A DNA stretch of 56,707 nucleotides from the NCBI GenBank assembly GCA_964537505.1, contig CAZICK010000012.1, forward strand, positions 1 to 56,707, given 5' to 3'. The stretch comes from DAINBT01 sp036732785 (GTDB lineage: Bacteria; Planctomycetota; Phycisphaerae; Sedimentisphaerales; SM23-30). Position numbers and translations under genes: made by a program. This document shows positions 7,560 to 16,643 of the stretch, piece after piece. Below the pieces are notes generated by a model. That model saw only the letters and a list, made by a program, of their open reading frames with translations. It was not told the DNA's origin and did no database searches. Every line of letters begins with the position of its first letter. Within the stretch, counting starts at the first letter, position 1.

Positions 7560-8966
7560 TTAAAAATGGCGGTAAATGTCCCAGCCCAGATACGTATCGA
7601 TCGCCTCAAAGACGGCATCGGCTGTCTGTGACATATTGGCCGCTACGTGGTGCTCAAAGCCCATGCGACAAATATATTGCATCAGGTCCTGCAGACCTGG
7701 AATCTCTATCACACCATATCCGCCGAAGGAGTCGAGTTTGTCATTGGTAAATTGGCCCTGGCCGACATAACCGATGATATTGCCATCGCTGTCGTCGGTG
7801 GAAATACGGCAGAAGGTTGCCGGTGAAGCCTTTATTCGCCCCACGATAGTGCCGAACGTGTTTTCTTTGCCGACTGTCCCTGCGATTATTTCCTGGTAAT
7901 CTATTTTGCTGCTTTCGAAGAAGGATTTCGGCAGATTACTGCAGTGGAAGCAGACGCACTTGTCAGGTTCGCCGCCGTAATTATTGTTCCAGTCCAGCAG
8001 GGCACTGGGCGAACCGCTGGCCAACTGAAGGATGTACATAGCCAGCAGGCCGGTGATATCGACCTCGCAGGCGCTTGGTATCAGAGATTCGCTCATCATG
8101 CTCATCTGAGCGCAGGAACAAATACCATAGTTTTCCTGCAGACTGGTCCAGCACTGAATAGCTGTGCCGTTCAGGTCCATATCTTTGACAATCTGGTCTA
8201 TTACCGTGCCGAATTTTGCCATACGTACCAAGGCATCCTGAGGTACGCCGCGAGTGGGGTTGTACTTTTTGATAGCCGCGAGTTTTTTCTTGACGGCCTG
8301 GCTGCTGTCGGAAAGTTTCACCGCTCGGCCGAGTACTTCCGACAGATCGATTGTTTCGACCTCAATACCGGCAAGTTCCAGCAGTTTTTCGCTGTAGCGG
8401 ACCGTATTAAACGCGCCGGGCCTGGCGCCGATAGCGCCTAAACGAACGTTTTTAAGACCGCCGGTAATTCGGCAGACAGCCGCGAAATCGTCCAGATCCT
8501 TTTTGAATTCCGCCGAGTCGAGCTTTACCGTGTGCGATTGAGTAAGGGTGAAAGGAATACCAGCCTGTTTAAGATTGCTGCAGACGCTGATTTTGCCGCA
8601 AAAAGAATCGCGTCGATGCTGGATTTTCATTTTATCCGGCATGTCCGGTTCCGCATGGATCAGCACCGGTACATCAAGGCCACTGCGTCTGATAGTCTCC
8701 AGAACACCTTTTTCGTCACCGAAATTGGGCAGTGTGACGATTATACCGTCGATATTCGCACCCTTAGCCGCAAAAAGAGCGGCGCACTTCTTAGCGTCGG
8801 CCATGGTTTCGACGGCGCCGTACTTGGAATCCTGCGGAGAAAGAGCCACGGTGTTATAGCCGGATTTTTTGAGTTGAGCGAGCATATCTTTCCGGCCGTC
8901 TTTAGCCAGGATGTCCGGAAAGAACCCGCGATTGCCGACGATGACTGCAAATGTCATTTTTTTCAT
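7560..8966 (-). CDS. L-fucose/L-arabinose isomerase-like protein
   Basis: A 468-residue cytoplasmic protein of the fucose/arabinose isomerase superfamily: an N-terminal Rossmann-like domain (FAVIVGNRGFFPDIL, IDGIIVTLPNFGDEKGVLE), a central domain (RLGAIGARPGAFNTVRYSEK) and a C-terminal domain (CEVDITGLLAMYILQLASG, then LLDWNNNY and CVCFHCSNLP). The Glu of CEVD, Asp of LLDWNNN and His of FHC are candidate metal ligands by analogy with the family. The substrate is not known; many such proteins act on deoxy-sugars released from polysaccharides. The gene stands alone, divergent from guaB. Confidence 0.7.
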   Translation of the reverse strand: MKKMTFAVIVGNRGFFPDILAKDGRKDMLAQLKKSGYNTVALSPQDSKYGAVETMADAKKCAALFAAKGANIDGIIVTLPNFGDEKGVLETIRRSGLDVPVLIHAEPDMPDKMKIQHRRDSFCGKISVCSNLKQAGIPFTLTQSHTVKLDSAEFKKDLDDFAAVCRITGGLKNVRLGAIGARPGAFNTVRYSEKLLELAGIEVETIDLSEVLGRAVKLSDSSQAVKKKLAAIKKYNPTRGVPQDALVRMAKFGTVIDQIVKDMDLNGTAIQCWTSLQENYGICSCAQMSMMSESLIPSACEVDITGLLAMYILQLASGSPSALLDWNNNYGGEPDKCVCFHCSNLPKSFFESSKIDYQEIIAGTVGKENTFGTIVGRIKASPATFCRISTDDSDGNIIGYVGQGQFTNDKLDSFGGYGVIEIPGLQDLMQYICRMGFEHHVAANMSQTADAVFEAIDTYLGWDIYRHF

Positions 8967-9028
8967 TTCATTGCTCCTGTTATGTTAAATGACGCCAAGG
9001 TTTCCGTAAAATCGAAGTCGGAAGCGGT

Positions 9029-9056
9029 ATTCTACAGCAAAAGAAACTTATGTAAA
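9029..9056 (-). promoter_or_regulatory. Promoter for the isomerase-like gene
   Basis: Read on the minus strand: TTTACA (9056-9051), 16-nt spacer, TAGAAT (9034-9029). This is 5 of 6 matches at both boxes, about 65 bases upstream of the isomerase start codon. Confidence 0.5.
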
Positions 9057-9153
9057 GTTTTTTTTGTCCCGGTTTCCGGTTTTCTGCCTGCCCCACACTC
9101 GTGGGTATTCTTGCAAACTACCCAAAGCTAGCGGATTTGCTACTTTTTGCCCC

Positions 9154-9182
9154 TTGACGGGTATTGGCTCAAGCGATATAAT
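9154..9182 (+). promoter_or_regulatory. Sigma70-type promoter for guaB
   Basis: TTGACG at 9154-9159, a 17-nt spacer and a perfect TATAAT at 9177-9182, about 55 bases ahead of the guaB start. The same TTGAC(G/A)-N16/17-TATAAT arrangement recurs at 39287, 41511, 50192 and 55184 in this window, so the housekeeping promoter consensus of this organism is recognisable. Confidence 0.8.
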
Positions 9183-9237
9183 GCCGGGTCATAAACAGAA
9201 TGGCTGTTCTTTTTAACTGCTTTGTTTTCAGTATGTT

Positions 9238-10719
9238 ATGAGGCCGATTATGCAGGATAAAATTATGGGTCAGGGGATAACTTTTGACGATGTGCTATTG
9301 GTCCCGGGATACAGCGATTTTCTGCCGAGCCAGGCCGATACCAGTACCAATCTGACTCGGAATATTTTGATCAATGTGCCGCTTATAAGTTCACCGATGG
9401 ATACGGTTACCGAATCGGCCCTGGCCATCGCCCTGGCCCAGGAGGGCGGAATCGGAATTATCCACAAAAATCTGACCATAGAACAGCAGGTACGTGAGGT
9501 TGACAAGGTCAAGCGCAGCGAAAACGGAGTGATTATCGATCCGGTTACGCTGGGACCGCAAGATATTATCAGCACCGCCCGGAAATTGATGACCGAGCAA
9601 AACATCTCCGGTATCCCGATAGTCAATGACAATAAAAAGTTGGTGGGAATTCTTACCCGCCGTGACCTGAAGTTCCTCGGGGACGACCAGCAGAAAATAG
9701 ACTCGGTCATGACAAAGGACAATCTGGTCACCGGGAAACCCGATACCACACTGGAGCAGGCCGAAGTTATTATTTGCAATCACAAAGTTGAAAAATTGCT
9801 GCTGGTCAACAACGATGGAACGCTGGCGGGACTGATTACCATGCGAGATATCGAACGGATGCGCCAGTTTCCCAATGCCAGTAAAGATCATCGCGGTCGC
9901 CTGCGGGTGGGAGCGTCGGTGGGCGTGCACGATTTAGAACGTGTGGCCCAGTTGATAAGCAAAGATGTCGATCTGATCATGGTGGATTCCGCGCACGGCC
10001 ATTCCAAGAATGTGATTGAAACGGTCAGGGCGATTCGCAAGCAGTGGGATATTGATATTATCGCCGGTAATATAGCCACAGGCGAGGCGGTAAGGGATTT
10101 GGCCGAAGCCGGCGCCGACGCGGTTCGCGTGGGGATCGGACCTGGAGCAATATGTACCACCCGCGTAGTCAGTGGTGTCGGAGTCCCGCAGATAACCGCC
10201 ATAATGAACTGCCTTCCCGTAGCGGACCAATACAACATACCCATAATTGCTGACGGTGGAATACGTCACAGTGGAGATATTACCAAGGCGATAGCGGCCG
10301 GCGCCTCCTCGGTAATGATGGGATCGCTTTTTGCCGGACTCGATGAGTCGCCCGGCAAACTGGTTATTTATAAAGGACGACGTTTCAAAGAATATCGCGG
10401 GATGGGTTCGCTCGGGGCGATGGTCGTCGGTGGGGCCGGCAGATACGGGCAGGCCGGCAAAGATGCCGGTAAACTCGTGCCCGAAGGAGTAGAAGGCCGC
10501 GTCCCATATCGTGGACCGTTGTCGGAATACGTTTATCAGATGGTGGGGGGGTTACGGGCCGGAATGGGCTATTGTGGTACGCCTGACATCGAATCGTTAC
10601 GCAAGAAAAGCAAATTTATCAGTATCACTCAGGCCGGCGTAAAAGAAAGTCATCCGCATGACATAACCATAACCCACGAATCGCCCAATTATTCACTGGG
10701 TACCTCGTTGGAACAGTGA
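9238..10719 (+). CDS. guaB: Inosine-5'-monophosphate dehydrogenase
   Basis: A 493-residue enzyme that oxidises IMP to XMP with NAD+, the committed step of GMP synthesis. It is a TIM barrel (GITFDDVLLVPGYSDFLPSQ at the start; DLIMVDSAHGHS; RVGIGPGAICTTR) with two CBS domains inserted at about residues 95-215 (VMTKDNLVTGKPDTTLEQAE between them). The catalytic Cys306 sits in GPGAICTTRV, the usual loop, and the flap is RGMGSLGAM. The first ATG, 9238, is used here; an ATG at 9250 is a possible alternative. guaA follows after a small lipoprotein gene, so both steps to GMP are together. Confidence 0.97.
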   Translation: MRPIMQDKIMGQGITFDDVLLVPGYSDFLPSQADTSTNLTRNILINVPLISSPMDTVTESALAIALAQEGGIGIIHKNLTIEQQVREVDKVKRSENGVIIDPVTLGPQDIISTARKLMTEQNISGIPIVNDNKKLVGILTRRDLKFLGDDQQKIDSVMTKDNLVTGKPDTTLEQAEVIICNHKVEKLLLVNNDGTLAGLITMRDIERMRQFPNASKDHRGRLRVGASVGVHDLERVAQLISKDVDLIMVDSAHGHSKNVIETVRAIRKQWDIDIIAGNIATGEAVRDLAEAGADAVRVGIGPGAICTTRVVSGVGVPQITAIMNCLPVADQYNIPIIADGGIRHSGDITKAIAAGASSVMMGSLFAGLDESPGKLVIYKGRRFKEYRGMGSLGAMVVGGAGRYGQAGKDAGKLVPEGVEGRVPYRGPLSEYVYQMVGGLRAGMGYCGTPDIESLRKKSKFISITQAGVKESHPHDITITHESPNYSLGTSLEQ

Positions 10720-10798
10720 AAAGCCTGAGATTTCGAGACTCATCGGCAGGATGCCGACGCTGACATTATTATCCAGCAAAGATTAATGGAGTAATAAA

Positions 10799-11293
10799 AT
10801 GCAAATGCAAAAGTGTGTAATTTTTACCTTGGTCTCGCTGCTGCCGGTTTTTGTCACCGGCTGCAAAAGCAGTTGGATCGACAGCCTATGTCCCAAGGCC
10901 GAAATCGAGCACCAGACCGCCGGCGTTGCCGACGCCGGGGCCACAGAGATTTCGGTAAGGGCCTGGACTTGGCCGGAAATGGTGGCATATTTCGAAAATG
11001 GTGCCGTGGAGCACCCAACGGTGTATTTGGAAGGTTGTTTCCAGCGGCACGGCAGTATGGACCAACAGTTCGGCACCTGGCGCCCGGATGATGCAATTTC
11101 CATGGTAGCCAGTCCGGCGATCTTTGTCGGCAACATAATTACCTTTCCCATCGATGCGGTAAGCAGGCGGCCGTGGCAAAAAAATTATAGCCGTAGCGTC
11201 TTTCCCGTTGAAAAGCCGACTTATGAGATGCCCGGATCCATAAGTCCGGACGCTAAAGAAAACAACCTTAGTTGTCGTTCTGTCCCCCTATAG
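10799..11293 (+). CDS. Small lipoprotein of unknown function between guaB and guaA
   Basis: A 164-residue protein with a lipoprotein signal: MQMQK, a hydrophobic stretch and the lipobox VFVTGC (Cys about residue 21). The mature part is soluble with aromatic-rich segments (AWTWPEMVAYFENG, FQRHGSMDQQFGTWRPDD) and a short hydrophobic patch (FVGNIITFPIDAVSRRPW), a pattern seen in small planctomycete envelope lipoproteins. I do not recognise a family. It lies 80 bases after guaB and about 100 before guaA, on the same strand, with no terminator seen, so it may be co-transcribed with the GMP genes. No functional link is obvious. Confidence 0.7.
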   Translation: MQMQKCVIFTLVSLLPVFVTGCKSSWIDSLCPKAEIEHQTAGVADAGATEISVRAWTWPEMVAYFENGAVEHPTVYLEGCFQRHGSMDQQFGTWRPDDAISMVASPAIFVGNIITFPIDAVSRRPWQKNYSRSVFPVEKPTYEMPGSISPDAKENNLSCRSVPL

Positions 11294-11395
11294 CACAGTT
11301 GCGTTGGGTGGCATGTTTACGCGATTTTACGCGAAGCATAAGTATCATTCGGGACACAGCTATCTTATGTATAGTTACAGCCGGAGTAGTTCAAT

Positions 11396-12934
11396 TTGGA
11401 AGAAACAATTGCAATACTCGATTTTGGCAGTCAATATGGACAATTAATCGCCCGTCGTGTCCGGGAGCACAATGTCTATAGCGAGCTGTGTCCGCACGAT
11501 ATCAACTGCAGCCAACTGAGTAAGATGAACCTTAAGGGAATTATCCTCAGCGGCGGTCCAGCCAGTGTCTATGAAAAAGACGCCCCACGTTGCGACCCGG
11601 ACATATTCAAACTAGACGTGCCGATCCTGGGTATCTGTTATGGCATGCAGATCGGCTGCCAACTGCTCGGCGCCCGGATAGAGATGGCTCACTCTCGCGA
11701 GTATGGCTCAACGAGGCTAAAGGTGCACCGGAAAGGCGACCTGTTGGCCCATCTGGCTGATGAGAACACCGTTTGGATGAGCCACGGCGATCAGGTTGTG
11801 AAACTATCTGATGATTTCATCGCCCTGGCCGCCACGGGGACCTGTTCTTATGCCGCCGTGCAGCACAAAAACGTACCTTTTTTCGGATTACAGTTTCATC
11901 CCGAGGTGACACACACCCCTTGCGGCACCAGGATATTTCAGAGTTTCTTGTATAAGATTTGTCAGTGCCGCGGCGATTGGCAGATGGGCAATTTTATCGA
12001 GCAGGCCTGTGAAAACATACACCGCCAGGTCGGCCGAGCCGCCGTTATTTGCGGACTCTCCGGAGGCGTCGATTCTTCCGTCGTTGCGGCCCTGATCCGC
12101 CGGGCGATAGGCGATCAACTTGTCTGCATATTTGTCGATAACGGACTATTGCGGAAAGGAGAACGGGACTATGTCGAAACAACCTTTCGCGATCACTTTC
12201 AGCTTGATTTGCGGGTGGTGGATTGGTCCGAACAATTTCTCCGGCGGTTGGCCGGGGTTACAGATCCACAGCACAAGCGAACCATCATCGGACACGAATT
12301 TATCGAGGCTTTTGCCAGTGAGGCTGATAGTATCGCCGAGGCAAAGTTTCTCGCCCAGGGAACCCTCTACCCCGATGTCATTGAATCTGGCAGCAAGGAT
12401 GGCAATCCCGCGGCCAATATCAAGTTACACCACAACGTCGGAGGGCTACCGGAAAAACTGGGCTTTGAATTAGTCGAGCCGCTCCGCAATCTCTTCAAGG
12501 ATGAGGTACGCGTGCTGGGCGAGCACCTGGGACTTCCCGAAAATATCGTCTGGCGTCATCCGTTTCCCGGTCCAGGTTTGGCCGTGCGAATCATCGGCGA
12601 AATTACCCCCCAGCGCCTTGATATTCTCCGCGATGCCGACGTCATAATGCTCGAAGAGATCGAAGCGGCAGGCTTGTATCGTGCTATCGGACAGGCATTT
12701 GCCGTACTGCTGCCGATAAATTCGGTAGGCGTAATGGGTGATGACCGCAGTTACGAAAACGTTATCGCATTGCGAGCCGTGGAGACCAGTGATTTTATGA
12801 CCGCCGACTGGGTGAACATTCCTTACGAAGTGCTCAGGCGCATCTCCAATCGCATTATCAATGAGGTCCGCGGCGTCAATCGCGTTGTTTACGATATCTC
12901 AAGCAAACCTCCCGCTACCATCGAATGGGAATAA
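11396..12934 (+). CDS. guaA: GMP synthase (glutamine-hydrolysing)
   Basis: A 512-residue enzyme that aminates XMP to GMP. The N-terminal class I amidotransferase domain has the nucleophile Cys81 in GICYGMQ and the His/Glu pair in LQFHPEVTHT. The ATP pyrophosphatase domain has the PP-loop GLSGGVDSSV near residue 223, and the C-terminal dimerisation domain contains RHPFPGPGLAVRIIGE and ends ISSKPPATIEWE. The start codon is a TTG at 11396, inferred because MEETIAILDFGSQYG aligns with the normal GuaA start and no ATG fits. Full length for the family. Confidence 0.96.
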   Translation: MEETIAILDFGSQYGQLIARRVREHNVYSELCPHDINCSQLSKMNLKGIILSGGPASVYEKDAPRCDPDIFKLDVPILGICYGMQIGCQLLGARIEMAHSREYGSTRLKVHRKGDLLAHLADENTVWMSHGDQVVKLSDDFIALAATGTCSYAAVQHKNVPFFGLQFHPEVTHTPCGTRIFQSFLYKICQCRGDWQMGNFIEQACENIHRQVGRAAVICGLSGGVDSSVVAALIRRAIGDQLVCIFVDNGLLRKGERDYVETTFRDHFQLDLRVVDWSEQFLRRLAGVTDPQHKRTIIGHEFIEAFASEADSIAEAKFLAQGTLYPDVIESGSKDGNPAANIKLHHNVGGLPEKLGFELVEPLRNLFKDEVRVLGEHLGLPENIVWRHPFPGPGLAVRIIGEITPQRLDILRDADVIMLEEIEAAGLYRAIGQAFAVLLPINSVGVMGDDRSYENVIALRAVETSDFMTADWVNIPYEVLRRISNRIINEVRGVNRVVYDISSKPPATIEWE

Positions 12935-12985
12935 AATAAAACAGTCGTGAATGGTTAAGTTGCTTAGTTACAGGAGACCTTTGCT

Positions 12986-14713
12986 ATGGATTATCTCGCA
13001 TGTCTGGCACAATCGAGCGTACTGATTCATTTGTCGCCGATCGACTGGTTAATTCTACTGGGGTTCATTGCCTTTATCATCTGTATGGGTTTTTACCTGA
13101 AGAAATTCGCGCGCACTGATGATGATTTTTTTCTTGCCGGACGACGCAACAGCGCCTGGGTGGCCGGCGTCGCCTTCATGTCCGCCAACATGGGCGCCAT
13201 GGAGGTAATCGGCTACACCGGCAATGCTGTCAAGTACGGCCTGTATTGTGCCCATTTCTATCTAATCAGCGCTGTGCCGGCCATGCTGGTACTCGGCCTG
13301 ATCATGATGCCGTTCTATTATAGCGGCCGTATCAAGTCGATTCCGGGTTATCTCAAGGAACGTTTCGATGAAAAAACCCGCGTGTTCAATGCCTTTATCT
13401 TTTCCGTCATGATGGTGTTGGTCTCTGGTATTTCACTGTACTTGCTGGCGATGATTATGGAAACGGTGCTGGGTTGGCCCTGGCATGTCAGCGTCTGGGT
13501 CGCCGCGGCACTGGTAGCCCTGTACGTATCGCTGGCAGGATTGATATCCGCGATATTCACCGAGGTGATACAGTTCTTCCTGATCTGGGCAGGCATCCTT
13601 ATTCTGCCGATCTTAGGCCTGATCGATATTGGCGGCATAAATGAAATCTGGACTCGCCTGGGCCAGGTGGCTCAGATGGAAGGCCACGCGGCCAATTATT
13701 ACACTTCCATCTGGGCCAACGCGACCGATCCGCAGCTCAACCCGATGCAGGTAACCTGGATGGGACTGATTCTTGGCATCGGTTTGGCTATTGGCTTCGG
13801 CTACTGGACCACCGACTTCCTGATCATTCAGCGAGCGTTTTCCGCACGCGACATGCGATCCGCCAGACTGACGCCGATCATCGGTTCTTACTTCAAAATC
13901 CTGCTCGGCATCGTCGTGGTCTTAACCGGGCTGATAATATTGACGCTGACCAAGACCCCCCAAAGCGGACTAACGCTGATGGTCAAGGAAAATGGTGACG
14001 TAAACTACGATTCCGCGTTGCCGTTGATGATGGCCCGGTACTTTCCGCCGGGCCTGATCGGGTTAGGCATCACGGCGATCGTGGCCATGCTAATGGCCGG
14101 GCAGGCCGGCAATATGAGCGCATTCACTGCCGTATGGACCTATGACTTGTACGGTGCCGTGTTCAACCGTAAAGCCACGCCGGGACAATTGGTTCGGATG
14201 GGACGAATTGCTACGGTGATGGGATTGTTGTTGGCGGTGGCCGGGGCATATTGGGCAAGGAGTATGCCCACGGTAATCGACTATCTTCAAGCGATTGCTT
14301 CGATGGTATTGGCTCCGGGCGTAGCCATCATTCTGCCGGGCATGTTCATCAAACGCATGACCCCACACGGTGCGTTCTGGGGTATGCTTATCGGCTGTTT
14401 GTCTTCCGTCGTTATGTTCCTGATGCAACAATTTGGCGTTGTGGATCACAGCTTCTTCACCCCAATCAAAGGAGCCGGATTCATGGCCGCCAACTTCTGG
14501 CGGGCCGTGTGGGCCTGGCTGATTTCCTTTGGCATGGCAATGATTATCAGCATGTTCACCAAACCGAAATCAGATGAACAACTGTACGGGCTGGTGTGGG
14601 GGCTGACAAGGAAAAGCCACGATGAACAACATCTGCCCTGGCTTCGCACGCCGGAGTTCTGGGCCGTTATCGCATTTGTGATCTTCATTCTGCTAAACCT
14701 CTACTGCTGGTAA
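12986..14713 (+). CDS. Sodium/solute symporter (SSS family)
   Basis: A 575-residue polytopic membrane protein with about 13-14 transmembrane helices. The conserved N-terminal motif of SSS transporters is visible (DDDFFLAGRRNSAWVAGVAF followed by SANMGAMEVIGYTG), as are GYLKERFDEKTRVFNAF and GFGYWTTDFLIIQRAFSAR. These place it with SGLT-like Na+-coupled transporters. The substrate (sugar, amino acid or other) cannot be set from sequence alone. It is followed at short spacing by a small membrane protein and a PLP-dependent decarboxylase, which suggests an amino acid or related carboxylate substrate. SD AGGAG lies at 12971-12975. Confidence 0.9.
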   Translation: MDYLACLAQSSVLIHLSPIDWLILLGFIAFIICMGFYLKKFARTDDDFFLAGRRNSAWVAGVAFMSANMGAMEVIGYTGNAVKYGLYCAHFYLISAVPAMLVLGLIMMPFYYSGRIKSIPGYLKERFDEKTRVFNAFIFSVMMVLVSGISLYLLAMIMETVLGWPWHVSVWVAAALVALYVSLAGLISAIFTEVIQFFLIWAGILILPILGLIDIGGINEIWTRLGQVAQMEGHAANYYTSIWANATDPQLNPMQVTWMGLILGIGLAIGFGYWTTDFLIIQRAFSARDMRSARLTPIIGSYFKILLGIVVVLTGLIILTLTKTPQSGLTLMVKENGDVNYDSALPLMMARYFPPGLIGLGITAIVAMLMAGQAGNMSAFTAVWTYDLYGAVFNRKATPGQLVRMGRIATVMGLLLAVAGAYWARSMPTVIDYLQAIASMVLAPGVAIILPGMFIKRMTPHGAFWGMLIGCLSSVVMFLMQQFGVVDHSFFTPIKGAGFMAANFWRAVWAWLISFGMAMIISMFTKPKSDEQLYGLVWGLTRKSHDEQHLPWLRTPEFWAVIAFVIFILLNLYCW

Positions 14714-14753
14714 TCAGGTGGCATGGCCAGTTTTAACACAGGAGACAAAAAAT

Positions 14754-15005
14754 ATGAGTGAACCACAGCAAAAAGAAATTCCCCAAATGAAACCCATCTG
14801 GTATTTTGCCGGCTGGATGCTGTTTGTGATCGGATTGATAGTTGTAGCTTCTGGTTTTATCAATCTGATCAGCCCGCCGGAGCAAAAAACCGTGCTGTCT
14901 CATCTGCACCCTAATCTCTGGTGGGGTGCGACAATCGCGGTATTCGGCCTGATTATGTCGTTCATCCACCGAAAAACAAAACACGATGACAAAAATATGG
15001 TTTAG
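14754..15005 (+). CDS. Small two-helix membrane protein beside the symporter
   Basis: An 83-residue protein with two predicted membrane helices (about residues 14-36, IWYFAGWMLFVIGLIVVASG, and 52-71, LWWGATIAVFGLIMSF) and charged tails. An ATG at 14718 also exists in frame, but 14754 has a proper AGGAG 9 nt upstream. It lies between the symporter and the decarboxylase on the same strand with 40-base gaps. Small partner subunits occur in some SSS transporters, so a stabilising or regulatory role is possible. I recognise no family. Confidence 0.7.
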   Translation: MSEPQQKEIPQMKPIWYFAGWMLFVIGLIVVASGFINLISPPEQKTVLSHLHPNLWWGATIAVFGLIMSFIHRKTKHDDKNMV

Positions 15006-15044
15006 CGATTGATTGATACGATTTTGATTAGCGAGGTTTTTTAG

Positions 15045-16643
15045 ATGGATAATCAGCAATTTAGTAAGGTTGTGAAAAACTTTTTCACATGTAACCGATC
15101 AGAGGTTCTAAACATTTTTAACGAATTGTTGTGCGCGATGGAAGCGGAAGAAGCACTGGAGCCGAAAGAACTTATGTCACAAAATTATGAAACGGCCCAG
15201 GCAAATCCGGAAATTCGTACACTGCCGGGCAATTTACGTGAGGCTCGGGATTCAATTTTTCCTTTCTTCTGGGGCACAGACTCCTGGTATTCTAAGTTGC
15301 ATCTGGAAAATGTCAAAGGGCCGGCTAACTATGCTTCGCTGATTGGATCGCTCGCCTGTTTGTTGAAGAATCCCAATCTCTGTGTGGACACATACAGCCA
15401 GCGGTCCAATGAGTTGGAGGTGAAAGCAATAACTGCCCTGGCGAATCTAGTGTTTTATCACACTGAATCACCGTGGGGAGTATTTACAATGGGTGGAACC
15501 ATATCAAATCTATATGGTGGTAAAATTGGTATCGAAAAAGTACGCCCCGGTGCTATGGAAGACGGTCTGACACGCAATGAGTTGGTGGGGATCGTGTCCG
15601 AAGCGGGCCATTATTCTAATAAAACGCTTGCGGGCTGGCTTGGGATGGGTACAAAAAATCTTCATACCGTACCCACAGATGAGTCATGCGCACTAAGGCT
15701 GGACATTCTTGCGGAATTATTAGATACACTATACAGGCAGAAGAAAACGGTTGCCTTTGTTATCGCTACTTTCGGGGGCACGGACGCCTTCGGGATAGAT
15801 GACGTTAAGGGAATACGTAAGATAATAAACGAAAAAGCCGCGATGCATAATATGCCCATTCCACAACTTCACGTGGATGCTGCGGTGGGTTGGCCTCTTT
15901 GTTTCTTGTATGAATACAATGTGCATCAAAACCCATTTAAACTTGATGCGGAAATTATACCCGACATTGTGGGAATCCAGGATAAGTGCTCATCATTACG
16001 CTTTGCGGACTCGATCACTATAGACTTTCATAAAATGGGTTGGGGACACTACCCATCTAGCGCATTCATTGTCAACCGAAGAGATGATCTGCAACTTTTG
16101 TTTCGCGAGAAGGAACAGATTCCTTATTTTTGTGAGGCGCAATACCGAAGGGATCCCGCCCTTTTTACGCTGGAGTGTTCGCGCCCGGCTTTGGGACCAT
16201 ATTCGGTAATGGCCAGCCTTAACGGGATCGGTTTAATTGGGTATCAAATGCTAGTAGCGCACGCGCTGGAGTTGGCCTGGTATGCCAAGAAACGAATTGA
16301 TGAATTGGATTACTGCAAGGTTCTCAACGGCAAAAACGCAGGCACTCACGTTGTTTGGTGGGTTTTTGCAAAAGGCCGAAACGCTAGACAAATTTTTGAA
16401 CGTATGGAAGAAGGAAAACTGTCGGCAGAAGAGTATCACAGATACTACGCCGAAACGAAGCATCTTTTCGAAAAGCGTAAAAGAACAATGCATCCGCAAA
16501 AAGATGCTAGCTTAAGTTTCACTACATCGATGGGATATCAGCCACACGGGATTATGATACCCGCGTGGAAAGCGGTGTTTTTCAATCCCAAGACGGACGA
16601 GCAGGTTATTGACGACCTGATTCGAAGTATCGAGGAATTGTAG
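15045..16643 (+). CDS. PLP-dependent group II decarboxylase
   Basis: A 532-residue pyridoxal-phosphate enzyme of the glutamate/aromatic amino acid/histidine decarboxylase family. Signatures in order are FTMGGTISNLYG (phosphate-binding loop), HVDAAVGWP (Asp that binds the pyridine nitrogen; the His stacks nearby) and DFHKMGWGHYPSSAF with the Schiff-base Lys330. It removes CO2 from an amino acid; which one is not visible, and glutamate, aspartate or an aromatic acid are all possible. It is longer than typical GadB. Its position after an Na+ symporter suggests an uptake-decarboxylation pair. The DNA looks more A+T-rich than the guaB-guaA region, a hint of separate origin. Confidence 0.85.
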   Translation: MDNQQFSKVVKNFFTCNRSEVLNIFNELLCAMEAEEALEPKELMSQNYETAQANPEIRTLPGNLREARDSIFPFFWGTDSWYSKLHLENVKGPANYASLIGSLACLLKNPNLCVDTYSQRSNELEVKAITALANLVFYHTESPWGVFTMGGTISNLYGGKIGIEKVRPGAMEDGLTRNELVGIVSEAGHYSNKTLAGWLGMGTKNLHTVPTDESCALRLDILAELLDTLYRQKKTVAFVIATFGGTDAFGIDDVKGIRKIINEKAAMHNMPIPQLHVDAAVGWPLCFLYEYNVHQNPFKLDAEIIPDIVGIQDKCSSLRFADSITIDFHKMGWGHYPSSAFIVNRRDDLQLLFREKEQIPYFCEAQYRRDPALFTLECSRPALGPYSVMASLNGIGLIGYQMLVAHALELAWYAKKRIDELDYCKVLNGKNAGTHVVWWVFAKGRNARQIFERMEEGKLSAEEYHRYYAETKHLFEKRKRTMHPQKDASLSFTTSMGYQPHGIMIPAWKAVFFNPKTDEQVIDDLIRSIEEL

